64,000 nucleotides of DNA from the NCBI GenBank assembly GCA_019749915.1, contig JAIEPE010000019.1, positions 41,879 through 105,878 on the forward strand. The letters run 5' to 3'. Below the pieces are notes generated by a model. The model searched no databases. It was given only the letters and a program-made list of their open reading frames with translations, and was not told where the DNA came from. The position numbers were made by a program, and so were the translations under genes. The stretch comes from Alphaproteobacteria bacterium (GTDB lineage: Bacteria; Pseudomonadota; Alphaproteobacteria; UBA9655). Numbering within the stretch: position 1 is the stretch's first letter; every line of letters begins with the position of its first letter. Positions 54,160 through 62,982 of this stretch are shown piece by piece.

Positions 54160-54672
54160 CTAGAGTTCATCATGTGGTACGCCTACAATTGACAGATTGT
54201 AGCTACATAACCCAGGATCATCACTTTTTCGAGCTTCTGAAAGGATGACCATGTCAGGAGTAATGTTTTGCTGAAGGATCTTCCCCTGGGAGGTTTTAAG
54301 AGTAGTTGAATTATATTTCTTAGCTAATGCCTTATAAAGGTCAGATTTATTCAAATGACAGCTCCCGATAAGCAAGCCATGAAAGGTCGCTTCGTGATGA
54401 CACTTTCCGTCAGCGCTTTGGGTTGTTTTAACGCTAATTCCGTCAGGATTAATAACCCTCACATAGTTTTCAGAGTTGATCTCCATACTGTAAGACAGGA
54501 TAGGAGCAGCATATTTCCACCCAAACTCACTGTTGTCAGTTTTGAACGCGCTTCGAATTGAATCTGCATCCAAACACTGATTAGTTGCGGAGAGAGGACC
54601 TATGTTAATTCCCACTGCGCAGATGGATAAGAAGGAAAAAATTTTAGCTCCTTTAAGATAATTTTTAATCAT
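54160..54672 (-). CDS. Secreted protein of unknown function
   Basis: ATG 54672 (MIKNYLKGAKIFSFL) follows AAGGA nine bases upstream and begins a signal peptide ending near PLSA. An in-frame ATG at 54720 adds charged residues before it. The mature part is about 140 residues with four Cys, in NQCLDA, GKCHHEA, GSCHLN and GLCSYN, enough for two disulfides. I do not recognise a family. It lies downstream of rppH on the same strand with a 113-base gap. Probably periplasmic or extracellular. Confidence 0.6.
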   Translation of the reverse strand: MIKNYLKGAKIFSFLSICAVGINIGPLSATNQCLDADSIRSAFKTDNSEFGWKYAAPILSYSMEINSENYVRVINPDGISVKTTQSADGKCHHEATFHGLLIGSCHLNKSDLYKALAKKYNSTTLKTSQGKILQQNITPDMVILSEARKSDDPGLCSYNLSIVGVPHDEL

Positions 54673-54785
54673 GGTTGATTTTTCCTTTTTTCTAGTCATT
54701 AACGTTTGCATTATATTCAAGACTAGTTAAAATTTTATTAATTATTCATCTTTCTTGGGATAAGTATTAACTCCTTGATTATATT

Positions 54786-55268
54786 TTATACATACGGCCA
54801 TAGATCTTGAAGAAGCTGGGCATAAAGGTTTTGTTTAAAAGGAATGACAAGATCAATCAGCTCATCTTTATCAATCCATTTCCAATCTCTAAATTCAGGA
54901 TGGTAAGTTTGAATGTTAATATCTTTATCTAAGCCTTTAAAACGAAGAAGGTACCAAATTTGCCTTTGACCTTTGTATTTTCCCCTCCAAAGGCGAGCCG
55001 CCAGCTCGGGAGGAAGATCATATTTATACCAGGTTTTGGATTTAACGATGATCTCAACTCTTCGTGTACCAATTTCTTCTTCCAATTCGCGAAGCATGGC
55101 TTGATCTGTATCTTCATGGGGAGAAATGCCTCCCTGAGGCATTTGCCATGCAGGACCCTTGTTATCTAAGCGCTGTGCTACAAATACCTTGTTTTCTGAG
55201 TTTAAAATCATCATACCTACGCCGAGTCTGTAGGTAGGATCTCCGTAATCATCTAAGCATTGGGTCAT
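54786..55268 (-). CDS. rppH: RNA pyrophosphohydrolase
   Basis: RppH removes pyrophosphate from mRNA 5' ends and so starts decay. In intracellular bacteria the homologue (NudH/IalA) has been linked to invasion. The 160-residue protein has the Nudix box from about residue 46 (GGISPHEDTDQAMLREL, then EEEIG) and the RppH-type start YRLGVGMMILN with KGPAWQMPQGG. A C-terminal WKWIDKDELIDLVIPFK follows. Length is typical. Confidence 0.94.
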   Translation of the reverse strand: MTQCLDDYGDPTYRLGVGMMILNSENKVFVAQRLDNKGPAWQMPQGGISPHEDTDQAMLRELEEEIGTRRVEIIVKSKTWYKYDLPPELAARLWRGKYKGQRQIWYLLRFKGLDKDINIQTYHPEFRDWKWIDKDELIDLVIPFKQNLYAQLLQDLWPYV

Positions 55269-55375
55269 TTTTATCTCAGCTATAGATTAAACAAAAAATT
55301 TACGATTTCTTAAAAGTTTATTTTTAAACTCAAAATTTCGAAATCAAAAAAATATTACTCTTATAGGAGACAAAA

Positions 55376-55573
55376 ATGAAGTTTATAATTTTATCAATTC
55401 TTTTTTTTGTCATGATCATATCTTTTGCTGAGACAGGCCACGCTCTAACTCCGAAGGAATGCTCTCAAGCAGGTCAGCAATGCCTCTGTACAGCTTTTCC
55501 AGGAGCAGGAGATCCCATTTGTACTCCATTGCAAAACGTGGCCAATAAAGTTTGCTATGGGCTCAAAGAGTAG
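55376..55573 (+). CDS. Small secreted Cys-rich peptide
   Basis: The 65-residue product has a signal peptide (MKFIILSILFFVMIISF, cut near GHA) and a mature part of about 41 residues with five Cys (KECSQAGQQCLCTAF, DPICTP, KVCYG). TAGGAGAC precedes the ATG. Disulfide-bonded secreted peptides of this size can be host-directed, but nothing shows that here. Unrecognised. Confidence 0.55.
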   Translation: MKFIILSILFFVMIISFAETGHALTPKECSQAGQQCLCTAFPGAGDPICTPLQNVANKVCYGLKE

Positions 55574-55642
55574 TGGCGTAATAATGGTTCTCGCGACCAT
55601 GTCTTGATGAGAGTTTTGTAATTGCATACTTAAGATGTCATG

Positions 55643-55679
55643 AAAAATAAAAGTGGTGAGTTATAATATCCTCACCGCT
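55643..55679 (-). terminator. Terminator of the DUF1059-like gene
   Basis: On the minus strand AGCGGTGAG pairs with CTCACCACT, followed by TTTTATTTTT. The stem overlaps the stop codon by two bases. Confidence 0.7.
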
Positions 55680-55869
55680 AATCACTCTCTTCTTTCATCA
55701 TCTTGCGAATTTCTTCTTTTAGCTCGGGAGTGTCTTTTTCTCCATGGGAGCTAACAGCATGTTCAGTAGCTGCTTTTAAGACTTCCTCTTCTGTTCCAGA
55801 TAGAGCAAGAGTGCACTTGTTATCGCTTGGAAACAAGCGACAATCAATTACTTTCCTCTTTTCTTTCAT
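55678..55869 (-). CDS. DUF1059-like small protein
   Basis: GGGAGG lies five bases before ATG 55869. The adjacent ATG at 55872 is too close. The 63-residue protein starts MKEKRKVIDCRLFPSDNKC and continues with CTLALSGTEEEVLKAATEHAV, the two-Cys and HAxxxHG pattern of DUF1059. Function of the family is unknown. It is cytosolic and soluble by appearance, and is a lone gene with its own terminator. Confidence 0.7.
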   Translation of the reverse strand: MKEKRKVIDCRLFPSDNKCTLALSGTEEEVLKAATEHAVSSHGEKDTPELKEEIRKMMKEESD

Positions 55870-56087
55870 CATAACCTCCCTAAAGTTTTATGTTGAACAT
55901 AATAATATTATAACAAGAATTTATTGTTATTTCAATATTTCAAGTAATTATTTCAAGTTATTGGATCAAATTGAGGCTAAGATAAGTGTTTTTCCTCAAG
56001 CAGAATTGAATTTTTAAGAAAAAGGATGCAATTTTTACCTACTCTGGTTATGGTAACAAAAGTTAATAAGGAAAGAGCTTTTATATA

Positions 56088-56591
56088 ATGCAACCTAAAT
56101 CTCAAGAACAATACTATTCCTATTCATCGCCGATTAGTTTGTTAGAAGAACTTTTGTTCCAATTGGATTGGAACTATGAACGACTTGCGGAGAGTGAAAT
56201 TGCCGCTGAAATTGAGGGACGTTGGTGTTCTTATCGTCTTTTTGCCTTATGGAAAGAAGATGTGGAGTGCTTTATGTTCAGTTCCCTCATTGATCTTAAG
56301 GTCCCACACATTAAGCGCGAGGCCATTGAAATATTGCTCTCGATGTTAAATCCAAAGCTTTTATTGGGGCATTTTGAAGTCTCGCCTGATGATGAAGTGC
56401 CCGCTTTTCGGTATACGCTGACTTTGCGGGGTAATCCAGGTGCAACTCTCGAGCAAATGGAGGAGATCATTAATGCAGCTATTACGGAATGTGATCGTTT
56501 GTATCCAGCCCTTCAATTTGTTTTGTGGGGTGGAAAATCACCAGAAGAAGCGATGGAAGCGGCCATGTTGGATACCTGCGGAGAAGCCTAA
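56088..56591 (+). CDS. YbjN-domain protein
   Basis: This 167-residue protein has the YbjN pattern (a type III secretion-chaperone-like fold): LEELLFQLDWNYERLAESEI, GRWCSYRLFALWKEDVEC, and the C-terminal LEQMEEIINAAITECDRLYPAL. In alphaproteobacteria a YbjN gene commonly lies directly before proC, as here (the TAA overlaps the next ATG). The biochemical role is unknown. Confidence 0.85.
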   Translation: MQPKSQEQYYSYSSPISLLEELLFQLDWNYERLAESEIAAEIEGRWCSYRLFALWKEDVECFMFSSLIDLKVPHIKREAIEILLSMLNPKLLLGHFEVSPDDEVPAFRYTLTLRGNPGATLEQMEEIINAAITECDRLYPALQFVLWGGKSPEEAMEAAMLDTCGEA

Positions 56592-57403
56592 TGGGGCTTT
56601 CAATCGCTCTTGTGGGATGTGGAGCCATGGGATCGGCTCTTCTCAAGGGTTGGTTAACTTTACCAGATACGAAAGAGCGCTTTGCGAATTTCTGGGTGAT
56701 TGTGCCCCACCGAGAAAAGGTGGAGCCTTTTTTAAAGGATCCCCGCATTGGGTGGATTTCCTCTCCTGAACAGCTTTCCCAAACGCCTGATGTTATTCTT
56801 TTTGCTGTAAAACCTTATCATCTAGCAGAAATCCTTCCTCAATATAAAACTTTTGAGACCTTGTTTATCTCTGTGGCGTCCGGAAAGCCGCTGTCTTTTT
56901 ATGAGACATATCTTTCTCCGTCTTCTGTTTTTGTGCGGGCCATGCCCAATACACCGCTGAGCGTTCATCAAGGCACCATTGCCTTTTTATCAAAAGTATC
57001 CTTGGATCCTCAGAATAAACAAATGGTTGAAAATTGTTTTCGTGGTATGGGGTTTTTCTTTTGGGTCAATTCCGATGATGATCTTGATAAGGTTACAGCC
57101 CTGACGGGATCAGGGCCAGCTTACGTTTTTTATATGATCGAATCTTTTGCTCAAGCTGCAGAAGCCCTGGGCTTTTCTAAAGAAATATCTCTGCAGATGG
57201 CGATTTCTACCTTTGAGGGGGCTTCGATCTATGTTCAGCAATCGGGTCAGTCGCCTAAGAGCTTGCGAGCTCAAGTGACAAGTCCTCAAGGAACCACTGC
57301 GGAAGCCATTAAGGTTTTAGAAAGAGGAGATCTGTATCATCTTATGGAAGAGGCTGTGAAGGCGGCCTATAAACGTGCAAAAGAGTTGGCTCATGAAGGA
57401 TAA
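56591..57403 (+). CDS. proC: Pyrroline-5-carboxylate reductase
   Basis: ProC performs the last step of proline synthesis with NAD(P)H. The ATG at 56591 (MGLSIALVGCGAMGSALLKGW) starts the Rossmann GxGxxG and overlaps the previous stop. An earlier in-frame start at 56525 lies within ybjN. The 270-residue protein has VFVRAMPNTPLSVHQG and the C-terminal signature ALTGSGPAYVFYMIESFAQA with VTSPQGTTAEAIKVLE. Length is normal. Confidence 0.95.
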   Translation: MGLSIALVGCGAMGSALLKGWLTLPDTKERFANFWVIVPHREKVEPFLKDPRIGWISSPEQLSQTPDVILFAVKPYHLAEILPQYKTFETLFISVASGKPLSFYETYLSPSSVFVRAMPNTPLSVHQGTIAFLSKVSLDPQNKQMVENCFRGMGFFFWVNSDDDLDKVTALTGSGPAYVFYMIESFAQAAEALGFSKEISLQMAISTFEGASIYVQQSGQSPKSLRAQVTSPQGTTAEAIKVLERGDLYHLMEEAVKAAYKRAKELAHEG

Positions 57404-57950
57404 AACATTTAAGGCCTGTTTGAAGGTGGTTGAAAGGGAAGGGTGGAAATCTTTTACCTTTGCAAAAGCATCTCAAGAATCGGGCATTCCCTTGAGTATT
57501 TTTAAGAAGCATTTTAGTGCGCCCGCTGATGTTATGATTCACCTTTTTCAAAAGATAGACAAGGAGGTGTTGGAGCACTATGTGGCCTCAGAAAACCTTT
57601 CTACAAAAGATCGGCTTTTTGAGATTTTAATGGAAAGGTTTGATGCGGCGACGCCATATAAATCTGTCTTACAGCGATTTTGGCATGATTGGCTGCTGGC
57701 TCCTGATGAGTTTCCTTTACTTGCCTGTCAGGGCTATTCTTCAATGGCATGGATGCTTGAGGCTGTGGGGTTGAATCCACGTGGAATTTCCGGGATCCTA
57801 CGGGTGCAAGGCCTTATCACCCTTTATGTGTTGACCTTAAGAACGTGGCTTGATGATGATTCCCCTGATTTAGGAAAAACCATGGCCTTTTTGGACAAAG
57901 GGCTTTCAAAAATGGAACGGGCAGCAACTTGGTTAAATCACTTTTCTTAA
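57393..57950 (+). CDS. TetR/COQ9-like protein
   Basis: The start at 57393 overlaps proC by 11 bases. The 185-residue protein has a TetR-type N-terminal three-helix unit (VEREGWKSFTFAKASQESG, IPLSIFKKHFS) and a C-terminal part with RTWLDDDSPDLGKTMAFLD, a motif shared by alphaproteobacterial TetR/COQ9-like proteins found after proC. It could be a regulator or a lipid-binding COQ9 relative that helps ubiquinone synthesis. I cannot decide from sequence. Confidence 0.75.
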   Translation: MKDKTFKACLKVVEREGWKSFTFAKASQESGIPLSIFKKHFSAPADVMIHLFQKIDKEVLEHYVASENLSTKDRLFEILMERFDAATPYKSVLQRFWHDWLLAPDEFPLLACQGYSSMAWMLEAVGLNPRGISGILRVQGLITLYVLTLRTWLDDDSPDLGKTMAFLDKGLSKMERAATWLNHFS

Positions 57951-57996
57951 AGGAAATAACTTGAGTTTTTGCTGAAAGCTTTCTATTCTTCATCCC

Positions 57997-58275
57997 ATGA
58001 ATAAAAATACTATCTCTTTTATAGCGCTTCCGCTTTTTTTGTCTGGATGTACTATTGGTTCAATAATTTCTGGCCATACAGGTCGTTTAAGTGAAGATTA
58101 TCCTGATATCCGCAGTGTTCCAAGTCGGCAAGAAGCAATTCAATCTCGGGGGATTCACGAGGGTGATGAAAAAGAAGCAAGCGTTGCCGATTTTAAAAAA
58201 TTGGAGCAAGATCGTACAGATCTTCAAGTGCGTAATGAATCCTTAAGGGAAAATGCTTTTCCTAAGGATGAATAA
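57997..58275 (+). CDS. Small lipoprotein
   Basis: The 92-residue protein has a short signal with lipobox LSGC (Cys18) and then a polar, partly coiled region (FKKLEQDRTDLQVRNESLREN). It is probably anchored in a membrane facing the periplasm. There is no family that I recognise. It lies between the proC operon and the convergent rlmH. Confidence 0.65.
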   Translation: MNKNTISFIALPLFLSGCTIGSIISGHTGRLSEDYPDIRSVPSRQEAIQSRGIHEGDEKEASVADFKKLEQDRTDLQVRNESLRENAFPKDE

Positions 58276-58289
58276 TAGAAAACTGAAAC

Positions 58290-58718
58290 CTACTCTCGAT
58301 GATAGGGATGGCCTTTCAAGATCTGTTGGGCGCGGTAAAGTTGCTCCATCAAAAGAACCCTGACCAAAAGGTGAGGCCAGGTTAACTTTCCAAAAGAAAT
58401 AGTTTTCTGGGCCCTTATTTTGATGTCCTGAGGCAAGCCTTCAGCGGCGCCAATAACAAAGGTTGCTTTTCCTTGATGATGCAATTGGATACTTTCAAGA
58501 AGGTGGGTAAATTCTTCGCTTTTCAAATTTTCGCCGTGTTCATCAAGAGCAATGAGGTAGGGCGCTCTTGCAACGCACTGGGAGAGTTGAGAGAGAGCAG
58601 ACTTTCCTTCATATTCATAAAGGGTCAGCTTCCAATCTAATCGTTTGTGATATTCCTCATAAAGAGCTTTTAAGGCGGGATCTCTTAACTTTCCGATGGC
58701 GGCAAGAGAAATGTGCAT
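58290..58718 (-). CDS. rlmH: 23S rRNA pseudouridine-1915 N3-methyltransferase RlmH
   Basis: RlmH methylates the pseudouridine at 23S position 1915 in helix 69. The 142-residue SPOUT protein has LIALDEHGENLKSEEF, the knot region FVIGAAEGLP and the C-terminal LVRVLLMEQLYRAQQILKGHPYHRE that is nearly invariant in the family. Length is normal. Its ATG overlaps the rsfS stop (TAATG), so the pair is translationally coupled. Confidence 0.96.
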   Translation of the reverse strand: MHISLAAIGKLRDPALKALYEEYHKRLDWKLTLYEYEGKSALSQLSQCVARAPYLIALDEHGENLKSEEFTHLLESIQLHHQGKATFVIGAAEGLPQDIKIRAQKTISFGKLTWPHLLVRVLLMEQLYRAQQILKGHPYHRE

Positions 58719-59086
58719 TAGAAGCGAGACGCCTTTGGATTATTCTCGACGATATCCGTGCCCCACATTTTTTCCAGGTTGTAAAAAGTGCGGATTTCTT
58801 TGCGGAAGAGATGAACAATCACGTCCCCTGCATCCACCAAAACCCAGTCTCCTTGAGGAAGGCCTTCGATATGAAGGTTCTTGACCCCATGCTTTTTCAA
58901 CTCTTCTCTTAATAGCTCGGCCATAGAGCTCACTTGTCGCTGGGAGGTCCCTGTGGCAATAACAAGATAATCAGCAATGGAAGACTTTCCGTGTAAATCA
59001 ATGGTAATGATATCCTCAGCTTTCTTAGTGTTGAGAAAGTGCTCAATAAAATCCCTGAGAGCCTTGGGAGATGATATTTTAGTCAG
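58718..59086 (-). CDS. rsfS: Ribosomal silencing factor RsfS (non-AUG start)
   Basis: RsfS binds L14 (uL14) and blocks subunit joining in starvation. The conserved body runs without a break from KALRDFIEHFLNTKKAEDI through DLHGKSSIADYLVIATGTS, DWVLVDAGDVIVHLF and YNLEKMW. The first ATG, at 58933, would drop about 50 essential residues. Upstream in frame there is no ATG, GTG or TTG before the TAA. The best start is CTG at 59086 with AAAGGA eight bases before it; ATT at 59095 is an alternative. This gives 122 residues, the usual size. Confidence 0.88.
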   Translation of the reverse strand: MTKISSPKALRDFIEHFLNTKKAEDIITIDLHGKSSIADYLVIATGTSQRQVSSMAELLREELKKHGVKNLHIEGLPQGDWVLVDAGDVIVHLFRKEIRTFYNLEKMWGTDIVENNPKASRF

Positions 59087-59207
59087 TGGATGAATCCTTT
59101 CAAATAAATTTAGTTATATAAATATATCCTCTCTCGATGCAAGAGGGATGTTTTCTAGCTTAAAAAAATGCTAAAGTTAAACAAATAAAAATATCAGGAG
59201 GAGGGGC

Positions 59208-60275
59208 ATGAGACTCTTATGTTCTCTATTTTTTTTAGTTATTCTCGGCACAGCAGGGCATTGTGAACGTCCTTTAAAGGTAGGGCTTATTGTACAGCCC
59301 CCCTTTGTTATCAAGAATGATCTGTCTTATAATGGTCTTGCTGTTGATTTATGGAATGAGATGGCACAGGGTCTTAAGAGGTCTTACGAATTTGTTGAAT
59401 GTCCCACTCATAATTTATGTGAGCCTTTTGATACCCTTCAAAAGGGAGACATCGACGTTTTGTTAGGACCAATTTCAATAACAATGGATCGTTATGAAAA
59501 AGTAGATTTTACCTTTCCATTTTTTCTCGATAGAGTTGTTGCTATTACAGCTCCCGGGTATTGGCATAACCTTTTTTTATTTATGAAATTATTCTTTATT
59601 TCTGTAGGAGCCATTATTGCGCTTCTTATCGTAGTTTTTGTCATATATATAAATTTGCTATGGTATTATGAAAGACATTACATCGATAACTTGCCTAAAT
59701 CTTATAAGAAAGGTATTGCCTATATCTTTTGGCATCATGTTTTTACAGGCCGTTATTTAGAACTTCCTAAAAGTTTACCAGGAAAATTTCTTATCCTTTG
59801 TCATAAAACTATTTTCTATTTCATCATCATTTCAATGAATGCAACCTTCCTCTCTTTTATAACGGTGACCCTTGCCAATTATGCAAGCCCTGTTCAAAAT
59901 GTCAGCGATTTATCGAAGGGTAAAATTGGGGGGATAAGATATTCAAAACCTTATAAAATTGGTCTTGAATTAGGGCTTCATATGGAGGTGTTTAATTCTT
60001 TAGAAGAAGGCATTCAAGCTCTTGAGAAAGGACAAGTCATAGCCGTTCTTGAGGATTTTTCTTTGGCCCAAGCTTATTTCAAAAAAGAGGGCAAGGGTAA
60101 TTTGGTAACCAGCCATTTTAACCTAAAGCAAGATTTGTATTCATTTGCCGTTCAAAAAGGAAGTCCTCTTATGGCTGAAATGAACATGCAACTTCTTGAG
60201 CTGCAACAGAGAGACATTCCTGAAAAGATTTGCAGCAACTATTTCCAAGAGGGAGCCAAAAATTGTGCTTTTTGA
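59208..60275 (+). CDS. GluR0-like ionotropic receptor (ligand-binding domain with inserted channel)
   Basis: The 355-residue protein has a signal peptide (to about 19). Next is the first lobe of a family-3 solute-binding domain (LKVGLIVQPPFV; DIDVLLGPISIT; DFTFPFF, residues 22-107). It is interrupted by a membrane segment (125-152), a pore-like hairpin (169-190) and a second segment (195-222). The second lobe (229-340) follows, beginning VSDLSKGKIGGIRYS. This is the layout of prokaryotic glutamate-receptor channels such as GluR0. The K+ filter TVGYGD is replaced by FTGRYLELP (179-187), so selectivity or even conduction is uncertain. GGAGGAGG precedes the ATG. Likely at the inner membrane with the ligand domain outside. 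Confidence 0.8.
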   Translation: MRLLCSLFFLVILGTAGHCERPLKVGLIVQPPFVIKNDLSYNGLAVDLWNEMAQGLKRSYEFVECPTHNLCEPFDTLQKGDIDVLLGPISITMDRYEKVDFTFPFFLDRVVAITAPGYWHNLFLFMKLFFISVGAIIALLIVVFVIYINLLWYYERHYIDNLPKSYKKGIAYIFWHHVFTGRYLELPKSLPGKFLILCHKTIFYFIIISMNATFLSFITVTLANYASPVQNVSDLSKGKIGGIRYSKPYKIGLELGLHMEVFNSLEEGIQALEKGQVIAVLEDFSLAQAYFKKEGKGNLVTSHFNLKQDLYSFAVQKGSPLMAEMNMQLLELQQRDIPEKICSNYFQEGAKNCAF

Positions 60276-60318
60276 GGGATAGACATAAACTCGCATTTCA
60301 ATGTGTTTCTCAAGTTTC

Positions 60319-60394
60319 CTGGACCCTGCTGTCAAGCAGCGGGACGTCACATCATCTCGCATCTTGACGCCCTGCGATTTAACCGCGGGGTACA
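60319..60394. repeat. Paired-hairpin repeat, copy F
   Basis: CTGGACCCTGCTG...CAGCGGGACGTCA and TTGACGCCCTGCG...CCGCGGGGTACATG with a 16-base spacer lie in the gap between the receptor gene and idi. Compensating changes keep the first stem paired (GCTG...CAGC). Confidence 0.85.
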
Positions 60395-60481
60395 TGCGTG
60401 AAAATATCACGCCACCACCAAACCTTGACAAAATCCCTTATTAAAGCTGTACTCCTTTAAGATTTAAGCTGTGGATAAGAT

Positions 60482-61018
60482 ATGATGCAAGAAACCTTGA
60501 TTCTCGTTGATGAAAATGATGTTCCCTGCGGAACCCAGGAAAAGCTGACAGCGCACCTGATTCCGCAACGGCACCGAGCCTTTTCTGTTTTTATTTTTAA
60601 CGATCAAGGGGAAACACTGATTCAGCGGCGCGCCCTTGGAAAGTATCACTCCCCAGGGCTTTGGGCGAACAGTTGCTGCGGTCATCCGCGCCCTGGAGAG
60701 GATGTAAAAGAGGCGGCACGACGTAGGTTGAACGAAGAGTTGGGCTTTACCTGTGACCTCACTCCCATGACCAAGGTTTGTTATACCTTGAAGCTTGAAA
60801 AGGACCTATGGGAGCTAGAATTTACCCACGTTTTCAAAGGACTCTATCAAGGCGATTTTACCCCGGCTCCAGAGGAAGTCATGGAGACCCAGTGGATCAG
60901 TCCAGAAAACCTTCGAGGGGATGTCTTGCGTCATCCTAATGCTTATGCACGTTGGTTTCGTTTATACATCTTAAAACATTATGACGTTCTCTTCTTAACT
61001 AAGGGACGTGCTGCGTGA
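60482..61018 (+). CDS. idi: Isopentenyl-diphosphate delta-isomerase, type I
   Basis: This enzyme interconverts isopentenyl and dimethylallyl diphosphate for isoprenoid synthesis. The 178-residue Nudix-fold protein has HRAFSVFIFN, QRRALGKYHSPGLWANSCCGHP (catalytic Cys at 65 or 66, metal-binding His), the Nudix-like stretch EAARRRLNEELGF and the catalytic Glu in WELEFTHVF. Two adjacent ATGs (60482, 60485) are possible starts. It overlaps the penicillin-binding protein gene by 4 bases. Undecaprenyl carrier supply and cell-wall synthesis are thus linked in one transcript. Confidence 0.93.
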   Translation: MMQETLILVDENDVPCGTQEKLTAHLIPQRHRAFSVFIFNDQGETLIQRRALGKYHSPGLWANSCCGHPRPGEDVKEAARRRLNEELGFTCDLTPMTKVCYTLKLEKDLWELEFTHVFKGLYQGDFTPAPEEVMETQWISPENLRGDVLRHPNAYARWFRLYILKHYDVLFLTKGRAA

Positions 61019-62982
61019 GTTTTTCTGTTAAACCTGAGGATCGTCTTGGCGTTGAGGATGAAAAACCTCCTAAAAAGGTAAAGAAAAGTGCTCGTCCGCC
61101 GAAACCTCCGCGGCCTCCTAAAAATAAAAGAAAGCTATGGCCGTGGTTTTTGAAATGGAGCTGTATCCTGATGATTTGGGGCCTCTTTGTAGGAGGCTGC
61201 GTTACCTTATGGTATAGCTATGATTTGCCAGATATTACAAAGCTCCAACAAACCGAACGCCGTCCCAGCATTACGGTTTTAGCAAAAGATGGCACAAAGC
61301 TGGCCACCTATGGAGATCTGCATGGTCAGATGGTGGACCTTAAAAAGTTGCCACCCTATGTAATACAAGCACTTCTTTCTATTGAAGACCGGCGCTTTTA
61401 TTCTCACTTTGGGGTAGATGTGTTGGGGCTTTTACGTGCCATATGGGTCAACTATCGGGCAGGCCATGTGGTACAGGGGGGAAGTACCATCACTCAACAG
61501 CTGGCCAAAAATTTCCTTCAATCGGAAAAACTCTATGGAATTAATGATCGTTCACTGCGGCGAAAAATCCAAGAAGCCCTTTTAGCCCTGTGGCTTGAGC
61601 GAAACTTTTCCAAAGATCAAATCCTGACCATGTATTTGAATCGGGTATACCTGGGCTCGGGGACCTTTGGCCTTGCGGCAGCTTCTCAGCATTATTTTGG
61701 AAAGAAGCCCCAAGATCTCAGCCTTTATGAAGCGGCCGTGATTATGGGGCTTTTAAAGGCGCCTTCCAAATATTCACCCTCAACCAATCCGGATTTAGCA
61801 GATCAGCGCGCTGCCCAAGTTTTAGAAAACATGCAAACCGAAGGCTTTATTACGGAAGATGTGAAGGATGCTTCCCTTGCGATGGCGTCAACAACTTTAG
61901 AAACCTTTCGCGGCTCTGCCATTCGTTATTTTACGGATTGGGTGGTGGATATCCTCCCCACAATTGTGGATGTGGACAATAAGGATGTGATCGTCACAAC
62001 AACCCTGGACCCCCAATTGCAATCTTTGGCAGAAGCTAAAGTTCAGCAGGTGATGGAGGAAAAGGGGGATAAAGCCAAGGTCAGTCAAATGAGCCTTGTT
62101 TCCATGACCCATGATGGCGCTATAAGAGCCCTTATTGGAGGCACGAATTATCGAAAGAGTCAATTTAACCGGGCAACCCAAGCTCTACGCCAGCCAGGGT
62201 CTTCCTTTAAACTGGTGCTTTATTTGGCGGCTCTGGAATCGGGGATGCATCCAGGGGATTATGTGAGTGACGTTCCTATTCAACTTGGAAAATGGCGCCC
62301 GAAGAATTATAAATATCAAACCCGTGGAGAGATTCCTCTGCGGGAGGCCATGGCTCATTCGGTGAATACGGTCAGCGTCCGTCTTGCTCATCAGATGGGG
62401 ATTAAAAGAGTGAAAGAGACGGCTCGACGTATAGGTTTAAAATCTCCCCTTCCTGATGACTTGACCATAGTTTTGGGTACGGGAGAGACAACTCTTCTTG
62501 AACTCACAGCAGTCTATGCAGTTATTGCACGTCATGGGTGGAGCGTTTCCCCCTATGCTATTTTAAAGGTAGCAGAGGTTGGGGGGCATATCCTTTATAC
62601 CCATAAAGATATGACTCCTTATCGGGTTGTGGATCCTTATGTGGCTCAAGCGTTGACTCAAATGATGCAAGGGGTGATGGAATATGGGACAGGGAGAAAA
62701 TCGGCCCTCAATCGACCGTCTGCAGGCAAAACGGGCACAACTCAAAATTATCGGGATGCGTGGCTTATTGGATTTACGCCTGAATTAATTACTGGCACCT
62801 GGGCTGGGAACGATAATAATACACCTCTGAACCCTGCTGCAGGAAGCCCTGCGGCTCGGTTGTGGCATCTTTTTATGATGGGGGCTCCTTATCGAGATGT
62901 GTCATTTCACCCAGAAGCTGCTTCCCCTGAAGAAGAGGGCTCACAGGGCTTTTTGGGCGACCTTATTGACAGTTTGTTCTGA
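61015..62982 (+). CDS. Class A penicillin-binding protein (PBP1A-like)
   Basis: This bifunctional peptidoglycan glycosyltransferase/transpeptidase acts on the outer face of the inner membrane. The 655-residue protein starts at GTG. It has a basic Pro-rich cytosolic tail, a membrane anchor at about 46-70, a GT51 domain ([40 protein letters not shown]) and a transpeptidase domain with SxxK in PGSSFK, SVN and KTGTT. It is shorter than E. coli PBP1A (850), lacking the inserted domains. Its last 42 bases overlap the convergent tdk gene. Confidence 0.92.
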   Translation: MSFSVKPEDRLGVEDEKPPKKVKKSARPPKPPRPPKNKRKLWPWFLKWSCILMIWGLFVGGCVTLWYSYDLPDITKLQQTERRPSITVLAKDGTKLATYGDLHGQMVDLKKLPPYVIQALLSIEDRRFYSHFGVDVLGLLRAIWVNYRAGHVVQGGSTITQQLAKNFLQSEKLYGINDRSLRRKIQEALLALWLERNFSKDQILTMYLNRVYLGSGTFGLAAASQHYFGKKPQDLSLYEAAVIMGLLKAPSKYSPSTNPDLADQRAAQVLENMQTEGFITEDVKDASLAMASTTLETFRGSAIRYFTDWVVDILPTIVDVDNKDVIVTTTLDPQLQSLAEAKVQQVMEEKGDKAKVSQMSLVSMTHDGAIRALIGGTNYRKSQFNRATQALRQPGSSFKLVLYLAALESGMHPGDYVSDVPIQLGKWRPKNYKYQTRGEIPLREAMAHSVNTVSVRLAHQMGIKRVKETARRIGLKSPLPDDLTIVLGTGETTLLELTAVYAVIARHGWSVSPYAILKVAEVGGHILYTHKDMTPYRVVDPYVAQALTQMMQGVMEYGTGRKSALNRPSAGKTGTTQNYRDAWLIGFTPELITGTWAGNDNNTPLNPAAGSPAARLWHLFMMGAPYRDVSFHPEAASPEEEGSQGFLGDLIDSLF

